A program made the position numbers and the translations under genes. Below the pieces are notes generated by a model, which saw nothing but the letters and a program-made list of their open reading frames with translations, was not told the origin of the DNA and ran no database searches. A DNA stretch of 64,000 nucleotides from Paracoccus sp. MA (GTDB lineage Bacteria > Pseudomonadota > Alphaproteobacteria > Rhodobacterales > Rhodobacteraceae): NCBI RefSeq assembly GCF_020990385.1, contig NZ_CP087598.1:161001-225000 (forward strand), in the 5' to 3' direction. Below, in pieces: positions 35,812 to 45,216 of the stretch; positions within the stretch are counted from its first letter, which is position 1; every line of letters begins with the position of its first letter.

Positions 35812-36785
35812 CGATCGTCGTCTCCAAGGGCAAGAAGGGTGATTTCGCCGTCCCAGCGGCGCGAAAGGGCGTCGGCGGCACGCCAGGAGCGCAGGCCGGA
35901 ACGGCAGGCCAGCACCGCGCGCTGGCCGGGGTCGGGCAGCGGGCCGGTGGCGCCGTAGCCGGGGATGCGCAACGCGTCCGGCGTGGCCTTGCGCGGCGCC
36001 TCCTCCTCGGGGCGCAGGTCGATGACCAGATCGTCCTCGCGGATCTCCTCGCGGGCGATGAAGCGCGGGCCGGTCGCCTCGGGCGCGGCGTCGAAGCGGA
36101 ACTGGGTGAAACGGCCGTTCTCGAAGCGGATGAATTCGCCCAGCGGCGAGGGCGTGGTGCCCAGAAGCAGCCGCAGCGCCATCTGCGCCTGGATGCAGCC
36201 CAGCATGCCGACCACCGGGCCCAGCACGCCGGCGGTGGCGCAGGTCTGGCCGCTGTCGGGCGGGTCGGGGAACAGGGCGCGCAGGCTGGGGGCGCCCCCC
36301 CGCCGCTTGTCGCCGCAGAAGCCGCCGACATAGCCCGCAAGCCCCAGCGCCGAGGCCGAGATCAGCGGCTTGCCTGCCGCCAGGCAGGCGTCCGAAAGCG
36401 TGTAGCTGGCAGCATAGCTGTCGGCGCAATCCAGCACCACATCCGCCGCCGCTACAAGCGCCGGCGCGTTCAGGGGGGTCAGCCGGTCCGCCAGCGCCTC
36501 GATCTCCACCGCAGGGTTCAGCCGGGCCACGGCCTGCGCGGCGGCGCGGACCTTGGGCTGGCCGATATCCTTCATGCGGTAGAGCGGCTGCCGGTGCAGG
36601 TTGGTCTCCTCGACCGTGTCGGGGTCGATCAGGGTGATGCGGCCGATGCCGCTGCCGGCCAGGTATTGCAGCACCGGCACGCCCAGCCCGCCCGCGCCGA
36701 CGACCAGCGCATGGGCGGCGCCGATGCGCTCCTGCCCCTCGGCGCCGACCTCGGGCAGGACCATCTGGCGGACATAGCGGTTCAT
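35808..36785 (-). CDS. thiF: ThiF/MoeB-type adenylyltransferase with C-terminal rhodanese domain
   Basis: 325-residue protein expected to adenylate the ThiS C-terminus and help load sulfur. The N-terminal ATP-binding fold has VVGAGGLGVPVLQYLAGSG and IDPDTVEETNLHRQ. The catalytic Cys region is QTCATAGVLGPVVG. The C-terminal rhodanese-like domain has ACRSGLRSW with an active-site-type Cys. The zinc CxxC pair usual just before the catalytic Cys is replaced by APSLRALF, so the zinc site is incomplete. It overlaps thiE and thiY by 4 bp each. Confidence 0.9.
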   Translation of the reverse strand: MNRYVRQMVLPEVGAEGQERIGAAHALVVGAGGLGVPVLQYLAGSGIGRITLIDPDTVEETNLHRQPLYRMKDIGQPKVRAAAQAVARLNPAVEIEALADRLTPLNAPALVAAADVVLDCADSYAASYTLSDACLAAGKPLISASALGLAGYVGGFCGDKRRGGAPSLRALFPDPPDSGQTCATAGVLGPVVGMLGCIQAQMALRLLLGTTPSPLGEFIRFENGRFTQFRFDAAPEATGPRFIAREEIREDDLVIDLRPEEEAPRKATPDALRIPGYGATGPLPDPGQRAVLACRSGLRSWRAADALSRRWDGEITLLALGDDDR

Positions 36786-37378
36786 GCCGCCACCCGCAGC
36801 CATTCGCGGATGCGGCCCTCGGGGTCGGGGTTGAGCGTGATGTCGGTCACGGCAGAGGCCAGGTCGGCGCCGGCGGCGAAAGCCTCGCGCGCACGGTCCG
36901 GGGTGACGCCGCCGATGGCGACCAGCGGCGTCGCGCCGACCAGCTTGCGCCATTCCCGCACCCGGTCCAGCCCCTGCTGTTCCCATTTCATCTTCTTCAG
37001 GATCGTCGGCCAGACCGGTCCCAGCGCGACGTAATCGGGCCTGAGCGCCAGCGCCCGGTCCAGTTCGGCATGGTCGTGGGTCGAGACGCCCAGCCGCAGC
37101 CCGGCCTTGCGGATCGCCGGAATGTCGGCGGTATCCAGATCCTCCTGGCCCAGGTGGATGAAGTCGCAGCCCAGGTCGATGGCGGCCTGCCAGTGGTCGT
37201 TGACGACCAGCGTGGCGCGATGTTCGCGGCACAGCTCCTGGCACAGCGCCAGCTCGCCCAAGAGCCGGGCGGGGGGCTGGTCCTTGATGCGGATCTGCAC
37301 CAGCTTCACGCCCAGAGGCAGGGCGCGGCGCAGCCAGTCGCTGCTGTCGAAGATCGGGTAGAAGCGCGGCAATCTCAT
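36782..37378 (-). CDS. thiE: Thiamin phosphate synthase
   Basis: 198-residue TIM-barrel enzyme that joins HMP-PP and thiazole phosphate to give thiamin phosphate. It has [11 protein letters not shown] (diphosphate-binding Lys region), [24 protein letters not shown] (residues about 57-80), [10 protein letters not shown] and [11 protein letters not shown]. Length is near the family's lower limit. It overlaps thiG and thiF by 4 bp. Confidence 0.93.
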   Translation of the reverse strand: MRLPRFYPIFDSSDWLRRALPLGVKLVQIRIKDQPPARLLGELALCQELCREHRATLVVNDHWQAAIDLGCDFIHLGQEDLDTADIPAIRKAGLRLGVSTHDHAELDRALALRPDYVALGPVWPTILKKMKWEQQGLDRVREWRKLVGATPLVAIGGVTPDRAREAFAAGADLASAVTDITLNPDPEGRIREWLRVAA

Positions 37379-38139
37379 CCCAGCACCGCCATGCCGAAGA
37401 GGGGGGTGGAAGGCGCGGCCATGTCGCGGGCCTCGATCGGGTTCGCGCCATGCGCCAGCTGCCCGGCCTCGATCGCCAGCGCCATGGCGCGGGCCATGGC
37501 CACCGGATCGCCGGCCTTGGCGACCGCGGTGTTCAGCAGCACCGCATCATAGCCCAGCTCCATCGCCTGCGCCGCATGGCTGGGCAGGCCGATGCCGGCA
37601 TCCACGACCAGCGGCACATCGGGGAAATGCGCCCTCAGGCTGCGCAGCCCGTAAGGATTGTTCAGCCCCCGGCCCGAGCCGATGGGCGCGCCCCAGGGCA
37701 TCAGCACCTGGCAGCCCGCATCCAGCAGCCGGCCGCAGACCGACAGGTCTTCGGTGCAATAGGGAAAGACCTGGAAGCCGTCCTCGGACAGCAGCCGCGC
37801 CGCCTCGACCAGCGCGATCACGTCGGGGCAAAGCGTGTCGTCGTCGCGGATCACCTCAAGCTTGATCCAGGGCGTCTCGAACAGCTCGCGCGCCATCTGC
37901 GCGGTCGTCACCGCCTCGCGCACCGAATGGCAGCCGGCGGTATTGGGCAGGACGGGGATGCCCAGCTCCTTGATCAGGCGGTGGAAATCCTGGCCCTCGC
38001 CGCCTTCGCGCCGCAGGCTGACGGTGGCGATACCGGCGCGCGAGGCGCGGAACGCCTCGGCCATGATCGCGGGCGAGGGGTATTGCGCCGTGCCCAGCAT
38101 CAGCGGGCTTGCGACTTCGGTTCCGTAAAAGACCGGCAT
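37375..38139 (-). CDS. thiG: Thiazole synthase
   Basis: 254-residue TIM-barrel enzyme that forms the thiazole ring from deoxyxylulose phosphate, dehydroglycine and ThiS thiocarboxylate. It has [41 protein letters not shown] (residues about 60-80), IKLEVIRDD with the Schiff-base Lys, and [18 protein letters not shown]. It sits one base downstream of thiS and overlaps thiE by 4 bp. Confidence 0.96.
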   Translation of the reverse strand: MPVFYGTEVASPLMLGTAQYPSPAIMAEAFRASRAGIATVSLRREGGEGQDFHRLIKELGIPVLPNTAGCHSVREAVTTAQMARELFETPWIKLEVIRDDDTLCPDVIALVEAARLLSEDGFQVFPYCTEDLSVCGRLLDAGCQVLMPWGAPIGSGRGLNNPYGLRSLRAHFPDVPLVVDAGIGLPSHAAQAMELGYDAVLLNTAVAKAGDPVAMARAMALAIEAGQLAHGANPIEARDMAAPSTPLFGMAVLG

Positions 38140-38140
38140 C

Positions 38141-38338
38141 TCAGCCCCCCTGCATCGGCGCCACGACTTCTAGCGCGTCGCCATCCTTCAGCGTGGTTGC
38201 GGGCCGGGCGGCGGCGGGCAGGAAAGCGCCGTTCAGCGCCGTCGCCACCTTGGCCGCGCCCAATCCGATCTCGGCCAGCGCATCCTGCACGGTCGGGCCG
38301 GTCAGGTCGCGCGCCTCTCCGTTAAGGGTGATCTTCAT
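38141..38338 (-). CDS. thiS: Sulfur carrier protein ThiS
   Basis: 65-residue ubiquitin-like sulfur carrier, [12 protein letters not shown] to the C-terminal GG that becomes thiocarboxylated. Length and the [10 protein letters not shown] and KDGDALEVV segments fit the family. The start at 38338 lies 17 bp inside thiO. A longer in-frame reading to 38548 lies antisense-free within thiO but lacks homology. It is followed one base later by thiG. Confidence 0.93.
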   Translation of the reverse strand: MKITLNGEARDLTGPTVQDALAEIGLGAAKVATALNGAFLPAAARPATTLKDGDALEVVAPMQGG

Positions 38339-39299
38339 CCATGAACTCCGGTTTCCGGCCCTCGAGAAGGTAATCGGCGGCCATGCGGGCCACGGCGGGG
38401 GCCAGAAGATAGCCGTGGCGGTAAAGGCCGTTTGCGTAAAGCGTGCCGCCGCGCCGGCGCAGGCGGGGCAGGTTGTCGGGAAAGGCGGGCCGCGCGTCCG
38501 AGCCAAGCTCCAGGATCTCGGCCTCGGCGAAGCCGGGATGCAGGGCATAGGCGGCCGACAGCATCTCGACGGCCGAGCGCGCGGTGACGCGATACTTGCC
38601 GCCGGTTTCCAGCATCGTGGCGCCGATCATGTAGACGCCCTCGCCGCGCGGCACGAGATACAGGGGGATGCGCGGATGCAGCAGGCGGATGGTGCGGGTC
38701 AGCGTCACTTCCGGGCAGCGGATCACCAGCATCTCGCCGCGCACGCCGCGCAGGTCGGGAAGCTGGTCGCGGGCCGCCAGCCCGCGCGCATCGACGATCA
38801 GGCCGGCGGGCGTGCCCTCCGTCTCGATGCGGATGCCCTGCGCCTCCAGCCGGTCGCGCAGGGCCAGCAGCGCGGCGCGCGGGTTCAGATGCGCCTCGGT
38901 AGCGAAATGCAGCCCGCGCGGGAAGCGCCCCGCCAGTTCCGGCTCCAGCGCGGCGATCTCCTCGGCACTCACCGGCTGATGCGCCTGGGTCAGCCGGGCG
39001 AAGCGGTCGAGTTCCGCCCGGTCCCGCGAGGGGGCGAGGACCAGCGTGCCGCGCCGGATGACCTCGGCGCCATTCGCCTGCCACCAGTCGGCGGCGTCGA
39101 GGCCGAGGCGCAGCACCGCCGGCTCGGCGCTTTCGGCCTCGCAATAGGGCGCCAACATGCCGCCGGCGCGCCAGCTGCAGGCCTGCGCACCGGGCTTGCC
39201 GGCCGGGTCGATGATGCGGGGCAGGGTGCCGCGCGCCGCCAGTTCGGTGGCGATGCACAGCCCCATCACCCCGGCGCCCAGGATGGTGATCGCGGTCAT
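38322..39299 (-). CDS. thiO: Glycine oxidase
   Basis: 325-residue FAD-dependent oxidase that makes dehydroglycine for thiazole synthesis. The dinucleotide motif is ITILGAGVMGLCIATELA, followed by ACSWRAGGMLAPYCEAE. The DAAO-type substrate region and a C-terminal LYANGLYRHGYLLAPAVA with the conserved Arg-His complete it. It overlaps thiD by 4 bp upstream and thiS by 17 bp downstream. Use of ThiO rather than ThiH marks the aerobic thiazole route. Confidence 0.93.
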   Translation of the reverse strand: MTAITILGAGVMGLCIATELAARGTLPRIIDPAGKPGAQACSWRAGGMLAPYCEAESAEPAVLRLGLDAADWWQANGAEVIRRGTLVLAPSRDRAELDRFARLTQAHQPVSAEEIAALEPELAGRFPRGLHFATEAHLNPRAALLALRDRLEAQGIRIETEGTPAGLIVDARGLAARDQLPDLRGVRGEMLVIRCPEVTLTRTIRLLHPRIPLYLVPRGEGVYMIGATMLETGGKYRVTARSAVEMLSAAYALHPGFAEAEILELGSDARPAFPDNLPRLRRRGGTLYANGLYRHGYLLAPAVARMAADYLLEGRKPEFMDEDHP

Positions 39300-40123
39300 G
39301 TCCGTCTCCAGAGCGCGTGGAAATGATGCACCGGGCCGTGGCCCAGCCCCACCGCCAGCTCATCGGCGGCGGCGATGGCGCCTTGCAGCCAGCCATGGGC
39401 GCGGGTCACGGCATCGGGCACCGCCATGCCCTGGGCCAGCCCCGCCGCGATGGCCGAGGACAGCGAGCAGCCGGTGCCGTGGGTGTTGGGCGTCTGCTGG
39501 CGCGGGGCCGTCAGGGTCAGCGGCTGCGGCCCGACCAGCAGGTCGGTGCAGGCGTCCTCGCTGGCATGGCCGCCCTTCATCAGCACATGGTCGGCGCCCA
39601 GGGCGCGCAGCGCCTCGCCCTGCTCGCGCATCTCCTCGGGCGTCGCGGCGGCGGGGCGACCCAGAAGCCGCGCCGCCTCGGGCAGGTTCGGGGTCAGCAC
39701 CGTCGCCAGCGGGATCAGCTGCTCGCGCAGCGCCGAGACGGCATCGTCCGGCAGAAGCGCGTCGCCGGATTTCGCCACCATCACCGGGTCCAGCACCACC
39801 GGCACCGGATTGTCCGCCAGCAGCGCCGCCAGCCGGTCGGCGACGACTGTGATTACATCCGCGCCGCCGACCATGCCGATCTTGACCACGCGCACCTCGA
39901 GATCGCCGAAAACCGCGTCGATCTGCGCCGCGACCATGGCGGGGCTGACCGGCTCGACCGCAGCGACGGTGCGGGTGTTCTGCGCGGTGATCGCCGTGAT
40001 CACAGAGGCGCCATAGACCCCGAGGGCCGAGAAGCTTTTCAGGTCGGCCTGGATCCCGGCGCCGCCGCCGCTGTCCGAGCCGGCGATGGTCAGCGCGATG
40101 GGATGGGGCTGCAATCCCGACAT
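39296..40123 (-). CDS. thiD: HMP/HMP-phosphate kinase
   Basis: 275-residue kinase that phosphorylates hydroxymethylpyrimidine twice. It has [19 protein letters not shown] at the N-terminus, [28 protein letters not shown] and the anion-hole motif [18 protein letters not shown]. The start at 40123 follows a GAAAGG ribosome site and lies about 80 bp after the TPP riboswitch. It is the first gene of the thiamin operon. No thiC is present here, so HMP probably comes from salvage or a gene elsewhere. Confidence 0.94.
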   Translation of the reverse strand: MSGLQPHPIALTIAGSDSGGGAGIQADLKSFSALGVYGASVITAITAQNTRTVAAVEPVSPAMVAAQIDAVFGDLEVRVVKIGMVGGADVITVVADRLAALLADNPVPVVLDPVMVAKSGDALLPDDAVSALREQLIPLATVLTPNLPEAARLLGRPAAATPEEMREQGEALRALGADHVLMKGGHASEDACTDLLVGPQPLTLTAPRQQTPNTHGTGCSLSSAIAAGLAQGMAVPDAVTRAHGWLQGAIAAADELAVGLGHGPVHHFHALWRRT

Positions 40124-40204
40124 GGCCCGCCTTTCGTTTTGGCCGGGCATGGGGACGTGGGGCGGATGGGTGGCGGACCGGGAATTGCCGGGCCGCATCA
40201 CTCT

Positions 40205-40290
40205 ACCCTTCCCTACGCCGGCATGACCCGGATCAGGTTCGATGGGTCGGTGCCCGGCACCTCTCAGCCCCGTGCGGGGCTCCCCAAGTG
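40205..40290 (-). promoter_or_regulatory. TPP riboswitch (THI box)
   Basis: Read leftward, the RNA has GGCTGAGAGG in the pyrimidine-sensing arm, ACCC near GAACCTGATCCGGGTCATGC, and GCGTAGGGAAGGGT. These are the invariant cores of the thiamin pyrophosphate aptamer. It precedes thiD by about 80 bp and should repress the whole thiDOSGEFY-tenA-thiZX operon when TPP is abundant. The space from 40291 to 40480 holds the operon promoter and the divergent HAD promoter, not resolved. Confidence 0.95.
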
Positions 40291-40480
40291 TATGAGTCTT
40301 TCGCGCGACACTAGGCCCCGGCGTCCCGCTTTGCAAGGGCCGAGCGCCGCCGGTCCGTCGCGGGGTGTCACGCATCTGTCCGCCTGGCCGGGCAAGAGGG
40401 CGGGCGCGCGGCGGCGGTTTCGGGCTTTACACCGCCCGGAATTCCGGCCGATCTGGGCCCGGTGGAAAGGGAAGGATGCG

Positions 40481-41083
40481 ATGAAAAGCGTGATCTTCGA
40501 CCTGGGCGGGGTGCTGATCGACTGGGATCCGGCCTTGGCCTTTGCGGATGTCTTCACCAGCCGGACCGAGGCCGAGGCCTGGATGGCCCGCATCGACTTT
40601 CCCGGCTGGAACCGGATGCAGGACGGCGGGCGCAGCTTTGCCGAGGGGCTGGCCGCCGCCCGCGCCGAGCATGGCGACGAGGCGCGGCATCTGGCGGGCT
40701 ATCTGGCGGCCTTTCCCGTCACCATCGAAAAGACCGTGCCCGGCAGCTGGGCGGTGGCCGAGGCGCTGCTGGCGCGCGGCGTGCCGCTTTATGCGCTGAC
40801 CAACTGGTCGGCCGAGACCTGGCCGCATGCGCTGGAACTGCATCCCCGCCTGGGCGGGCTGTTCGCCGACATCCTGGTCTCGGGCCAGGTCGGCGTGCTG
40901 AAACCCGATCCGGCGATCTTCCAGCTGCTGATGGACCGCAACGGGCTGCGGCCCGGGGACTGCATCTTCGTCGACGACAGCCCGGCCAATGTCGAGGGCG
41001 CCCGCGCGCTGGGCATGGACGGGATTCACTTTACCGGCGCCGAGGCGCTGGGCCGGGACCTGGCGCGGCGCGGGGTGATTTGA
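40481..41083 (+). CDS. HAD family hydrolase
   Basis: 200-residue HAD-IA-type phosphatase or dehalogenase. It has the nucleophile motif VIFDLGGVLIDWDP (Asp7 with a Gly at the +2 position), LTNWS, KPDPAIFQLLMDR and IFVDDSPANVEGARALGM. Replacement of the usual second Asp of DxD by Gly resembles the GGV subgroup of haloacid-dehalogenase-like and YihX-like proteins. A GAAGGA ribosome site precedes the ATG. Divergent from the thiamin operon; the substrate is unknown. Confidence 0.85.
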   Translation: MKSVIFDLGGVLIDWDPALAFADVFTSRTEAEAWMARIDFPGWNRMQDGGRSFAEGLAAARAEHGDEARHLAGYLAAFPVTIEKTVPGSWAVAEALLARGVPLYALTNWSAETWPHALELHPRLGGLFADILVSGQVGVLKPDPAIFQLLMDRNGLRPGDCIFVDDSPANVEGARALGMDGIHFTGAEALGRDLARRGVI

Positions 41084-41152
41084 AGAGGGCCGGCAGGTAG
41101 CAGGTCTGCTTTGCGGAAAGCTGCTGTTAAATGATCGATATCGGTGTGACTA

Positions 41153-42003
41153 GGTCATGTTGACAAATGGCGGAGCCAGAGCCTGATGCAGGCGACGTCG
41201 ACGAAGCCAAGGAAGCTTTCGGCGGTTTTGTCGTAGCGGGTTGCAAGGCGGCGGCTATTTTTCAGCTTGTTGAAGCAGCGCTCGACCATGTTGCGCAGGG
41301 TGTAGATGGTCATGTCGACAGCCTTGCGCACCCTTCGGTTCCTTCGCATCGGTATCATGGGCAGGGCGTTGCGGCTCTCGATGTCTTCCCGAATTTTATC
41401 AGAGTCATAGCCCCTGTCGGCGACCAGAACTGCTGGTTGCGGCAGGTTGTCGGCCATCACCATATCATAGCCGGTGTAGTCGGAATCCTGCCCCGGCGTG
41501 ATCTCGGTCCTCATCGGGAGGCCTGCGCCGTTGACGCGGAGATGGATCTTGGTCGAGAAGCCACCTCTCGAACGGCCAAGAGCCTCTTTCGGAGTCCCCC
41601 TTTTGCGCCCGCCGCATGATGATGGGCGCGGATCACAGTGCTATCAACCATCTGGAGCTTGTCTGGCGCGATCCCAGCGTGGTTCAGCGCATCCAGGATA
41701 TCCTCCCACAGTCCCGCCAAAGTCCAGCGGCGGAACTGACGGTAGACCGAGGACCACTTGCCAAACTCTTCGGGCAGATCGCGCCATGGCGCACCAGTCC
41801 TTGCGATCCAGAATATACCATTCAGAACAAGACGATGGTCCGCAGGTTTCCGCCCGTTAGGGTGCCGGACGGCACGAATGAAGCCCTCGAAGAAGGTCCA
41901 CTCATCGTCGGATATCAGGTTGCGTGCCAAGTTCATCTCCCACGTAGAGATGAGCTTGAATCATAGGACGACTGCCAGAGGAATCCCTTTTGTCAACACG
42001 ACC
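41153..42003. mobile_element. Insertion sequence, IS5 family (IS427-like group)
   Basis: 851-bp element with terminal inverted repeats GGTCATGTTGACAAATGG (left, 41153-41170) and GGTCGTGTTGACAAAAGG (right, reverse complement, ending at 42003), identical at 16 of 18 bases. TA is duplicated on both sides (41151-41152 and 42004-42005), within CTAG on each side. It contains one transposase in two frames. It lies between the HAD gene and aroQ and disrupts no recognisable gene. Confidence 0.92.
41155..41936 (-). CDS. IS5-family DDE transposase, two frames joined by -1 frameshift
   Basis: OrfA is 41511-41936 (start MNLARNLISDDEW, helix-turn-helix and VDSTVIRAHH with the first Asp). OrfB continues in the -1 frame to the stop at 41155-41157 inside the left inverted repeat, with LVADRGYDSD (second Asp) and NMVERCFNKLKNSRRLATRYDK (catalytic Glu, residues given as a block). 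The slippery run is AAAAGGGGG on the coding strand (plus 41596-41604). After the shift the text ALGRSRGGFSTKIHLRVNG restores the family sequence. About 260 residues as a fusion, normal for the group. Confidence 0.9.
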
Positions 42004-42068
42004 TAGATACTATTGCGGTTCGATAGGGTGCTCCGAGCGTCAGAAACGGGCTCACCACTACCGCCCCC

Positions 42069-42503
42069 CTATCCGACCAGCTTCGCCACGTGGCGCAGCG
42101 CCAGCAGGTAGCCGTGGATGCCGAAGCCGGCGATCACCCCCTCGGCGCGCAGGCTGACATAGGAATGGTGCCGGAAGCTCTCGCGCTTGTGGACGTTCGA
42201 GATATGCACTTCGATCACCGGCCCGTCGAAGGCGTTCAGCGCATCCAGGATCGCCACCGAGGTATGGGTGAAGGCGGCCGGGTTGATGACGATGGCCTGG
42301 GCCGATCGCCGCGCCTCGTGGATCAGGTCGATGATCGCGCCCTCGTGGTTCGACTGGTGGAAGGCGATGTCCAGCCCCAGCTCGGACCCAAGCGCCTTGC
42401 AGTCGCGCTCCACGTCGGCCAGCGTGGTGCTGCCATAGATCTCGGGCTGGCGCTGGCCCAGCAGGTTCAGGTTCGGGCCGTTCAGGACATAGACGGTGGG
42501 CAT
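42069..42503 (-). CDS. aroQ: 3-dehydroquinate dehydratase, type II
   Basis: 144-residue dodecameric enzyme of the shikimate pathway, third step. It has [19 protein letters not shown] with the catalytic Tyr, [35 protein letters not shown] and [18 protein letters not shown]. Length is normal. It is separated from the IS by 65 bp and from the response regulator by 26 bp on the same strand. Confidence 0.96.
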   Translation of the reverse strand: MPTVYVLNGPNLNLLGQRQPEIYGSTTLADVERDCKALGSELGLDIAFHQSNHEGAIIDLIHEARRSAQAIVINPAAFTHTSVAILDALNAFDGPVIEVHISNVHKRESFRHHSYVSLRAEGVIAGFGIHGYLLALRHVAKLVG

Positions 42504-42529
42504 GGCAATCTCCGCGAGGATGGGGCAAT

Positions 42530-43231
42530 CTAGCCCAGTTCGGCCAGAAAGATATAGCCCGCGCCGTAGATCGTCTTGATCAGCCGCGGGTTCTTCGGGT
42601 CCTCTCCCAGCTTGGTGCGCAGGCGCGAGATGCGCACATCCATCGCCCGGTCGAAGCTTTCGCCCGCCGTGCCGCCCAGCGTCTCCAGCATCTGCGCGCG
42701 CGAGATCAGCCGGCGCGGATTGTCGAGGAACAGCCGCAGGACCTCGGCCTCGGCATGGCTGATCGGAGTCTCGGCCCCCTCGGGAGAGGTCAGGGTGTAG
42801 CGGTCGAAATCGGCCGACCATCCGGCGAAGCGGATCTGCTGGCGGCCGGCGCCGGTCTCGCGCTGGGGCCTGCGCAGCCGGGCGCGGATGCGGGCCACGA
42901 CCTCGGCCGGCTCGAAGGGCTTGATGATGTAGTCGTCGGCGCCCAGCTCAAGGCCCGTCACCCGGTCCTGCACCTGCGCCCGGCCCGAGATGATGATGAT
43001 CGCCGCGCCGGATTCGCTGGCCAGCCGGTGCACCAGCGCCAGCCCGTCGCGGTCGGGCAGGCCCAGGTCGATCAGGCAGGCATCGGGCTGGATGCGGCGC
43101 AGCGCCGCCTCGAACTCGGTGGCGCGGGCAAAGCCTATGGTGCGGAAGCCCGCCTCCTCCAGCGCCGCGGAGAGCAGGCGGCGGATTTCGGGTTCGTCGT
43201 CGAGGATGGCGATCAAGGGGGCGTCAGTCAT
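42530..43231 (-). CDS. OmpR-family response regulator
   Basis: 233-residue regulator. The receiver domain has acidic DDEPE near residue 11, phospho-acceptor Asp55 ([12 protein letters not shown]) and the conserved Lys in [11 protein letters not shown]. The C-terminal winged helix has [14 protein letters not shown] and [18 protein letters not shown]. The start at 43231 is set by the receiver fold. It overlaps its cognate kinase gene by 8 bp. Targets are unknown; the divergent CoA-ligase/ABC cluster is the nearest candidate. Confidence 0.92.
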   Translation of the reverse strand: MTDAPLIAILDDEPEIRRLLSAALEEAGFRTIGFARATEFEAALRRIQPDACLIDLGLPDRDGLALVHRLASESGAAIIIISGRAQVQDRVTGLELGADDYIIKPFEPAEVVARIRARLRRPQRETGAGRQQIRFAGWSADFDRYTLTSPEGAETPISHAEAEVLRLFLDNPRRLISRAQMLETLGGTAGESFDRAMDVRISRLRTKLGEDPKNPRLIKTIYGAGYIFLAELG

Positions 43232-45104
43232 CGGTCTCTGCCATGGCCACGGCCAGTTCGGTGTCGCCAAAGGGCTTGGTCAGGACCGGGCCGTCAAGCC
43301 CCGATCTGCGCGGATCGCCCGGCGGCAGCGCCGTCATCAGCACCAGGGGCAGGCCGCGGCCCTGCAGATCGGCGCCCGAACCGTCGCCCAGCTGCAGGTC
43401 CGACAGGATCAGCGTCAGGCCGGGAAGGTCGGTCAACCCGCGCGCCTCGGAGAGCGAGCCGGCCTCGATCACCGAATGGCCCTGGGCGGTCAGCATCTCG
43501 CGGATATGGGCGCGGATGGCGTCGTCATCCTCGACCAGCAGCACCAGATGCGGGTGCGCGGCGCGCAGCGGCAGGCGGATCGTGACCCGGGCGCCGCCGC
43601 CCTCGGCATTGCCCAGCCGCAGCGTGCCGCCGGACAGCTTGATCTGGTCATAGACCATCGACAGGCCCAGGCCGGTGCCCTGGCTGCCCTTGGTGGTGAA
43701 GAAGGGCTCGGTCGCCCGCGCCAGCGCCTCGGCCGAGAAGCCGGGCCCGGTATCGGTCACCGCGATCTCCAGCCAGCGCCCGGCGGGTCGGGCCTCGACG
43801 GCGATCCGGCCCCGGCCCTGCATGGCGTCGCGGGCGTTCAGGATCAGGTTCAGCAGCGCATCCTGCAGCGCGCCGGGGTCCAGCATCACCCGCGCCGGCA
43901 GCTCGCCGATGCGGGTGTCGAGCGCGACCTCCGCGCCCAGCGTCGGCCGGGTCATCGCCGCCAGATCGTCCAGCATGGCGCGCAGATCGACCGGCTGCGG
44001 CTGGTGCTCGCGCCGTCCGGTCAGCGCCGAGATGCCGTCGAGCAGCCGCACCCCGCGACGGGCGGCGGCCAGCGTCGCCTGCACGTCCTCGGCCTGTTCC
44101 GGCGGCAGGCCGGCGCGCGCCAGCCGGCCCTGCAGGCCCAGGATGATGGTCAGCAGGTTGCCGAAGTCATGCGCCAGCCCCGAGGTCATCTGCGCCGCCA
44201 CCGCGCGTTTCGCCGCATGGGTCAGCGCCTCGCGCGCCTGCACCTCGGCGGTGACGTCGGTGGACAGGATATAGACGCCGCGCCCGTTCTGGTCCGGGGT
44301 CAGCGCGATGCGGATGCGCCGGCCCGAGGGCGGGTGCGTGATCTCGAACACCTGCGGCTGGCCGGCGATGGCGCGGTCGAGATGCGGGCGGATGCGGGCG
44401 AAGGTCTCGGCCCCCAGAACCGTTTCGCATTGCCGGCCGATGATCGAGGCGTCCGAGCCGGGAAACACCATCGAGATCTGGTTGTTCGAGAAGGTATAGC
44501 GATAGTCGCGGTCCATATGCGCGATATGCGCCGGGACCATGGCGGTGACATGGCGGGTGCGCGCCTCGGATTCGGTCAAGATGCGCTTGGCTTCCTCCAG
44601 CGCGGCATTGGTCGCGGCCAGCGCCCGGTTCGCGGCGGAAAGCCGCTCGGCATTCTCCAGCACCCGCTCGGACAGTTCCTCGGAGCGGGCGCGCAGCAAC
44701 TCCTCCTGCCGCTTGATATGGGTGATGTCGGTATAGACCGCGATCCAGCCGCCCTGAGACAGCGGCGCCCCCTCGACCGAGATCCAGCGGCCGTCGGCGC
44801 GCTTTCGTTCCATGTAATGCGGCTGGAAGGTGCGGGCCTGGTCGACGCGCTCGCGGATCGCGGCCTCGGGATCGTCCTGGGGACCGTATTCGCCGCGATG
44901 CACCAGATAGCGGATCGTATCCTCGAAGGTGGCGCCGCTGCGGGTCAGTTCGTCCGGCAGGCCGAACATCGCCTGATAGGGGCGGTTGCTGACCGCCAGC
45001 CGCAGCTCGGCATCGAAGATCGAGATCGCCTGCTGGATCAGGTTCAGCCCCGAGCGGGTCAGCTCGGCATGCCGGTCGTTCGAGGGCATCTCCATTCCTG
45101 GCAT
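43224..45104 (-). CDS. Hybrid sensor histidine kinase, soluble, two PAS domains
   Basis: 626-residue protein with no membrane segment. It contains PAS domains at residues about 15-135 (IFDAELRLAVSNRPYQAMFG) and 190-305, joined by a coiled coil. The dimerisation helix carries His312 (GLAHDFGNLL). The ATPase has NLILNARDAM, DTGPGF and GTGLGLSMVYD. The C-terminal receiver has Asp569 (ILSDLQLGDG). A hybrid receiver together with a separate OmpR-type regulator suggests a phosphorelay. Start 45104 (MPGMEM) has AGGGA upstream. The gene is divergent from the CoA ligase with a 112-bp gap. Confidence 0.9.
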   Translation of the reverse strand: MPGMEMPSNDRHAELTRSGLNLIQQAISIFDAELRLAVSNRPYQAMFGLPDELTRSGATFEDTIRYLVHRGEYGPQDDPEAAIRERVDQARTFQPHYMERKRADGRWISVEGAPLSQGGWIAVYTDITHIKRQEELLRARSEELSERVLENAERLSAANRALAATNAALEEAKRILTESEARTRHVTAMVPAHIAHMDRDYRYTFSNNQISMVFPGSDASIIGRQCETVLGAETFARIRPHLDRAIAGQPQVFEITHPPSGRRIRIALTPDQNGRGVYILSTDVTAEVQAREALTHAAKRAVAAQMTSGLAHDFGNLLTIILGLQGRLARAGLPPEQAEDVQATLAAARRGVRLLDGISALTGRREHQPQPVDLRAMLDDLAAMTRPTLGAEVALDTRIGELPARVMLDPGALQDALLNLILNARDAMQGRGRIAVEARPAGRWLEIAVTDTGPGFSAEALARATEPFFTTKGSQGTGLGLSMVYDQIKLSGGTLRLGNAEGGGARVTIRLPLRAAHPHLVLLVEDDDAIRAHIREMLTAQGHSVIEAGSLSEARGLTDLPGLTLILSDLQLGDGSGADLQGRGLPLVLMTALPPGDPRRSGLDGPVLTKPFGDTELAVAMAETDD

Positions 45105-45216
45105 TGCGCGGTCCCTGTAACAATTCGTAGGATTCAGGAAAAACTGACGCAAGAATTGCCGCTGTAAGCTGCGATTGCCAGAGGGAAGAGGAGCCCTGAC
45201 GGCAAGGGGAGGAACC

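Noticed and set aside
41155..41936. Transposase treated as a broken pseudogene because of its two frames
   Set aside because: A slippery AAAAGGGGG run at the junction and intact motifs on both sides fit programmed -1 frameshifting in this IS family.
40481..45104. Phage-defence island around the IS
   Set aside because: The flanking genes (HAD hydrolase, aroQ, two-component pair) are ordinary and no nuclease, toxin or defence domain is visible.
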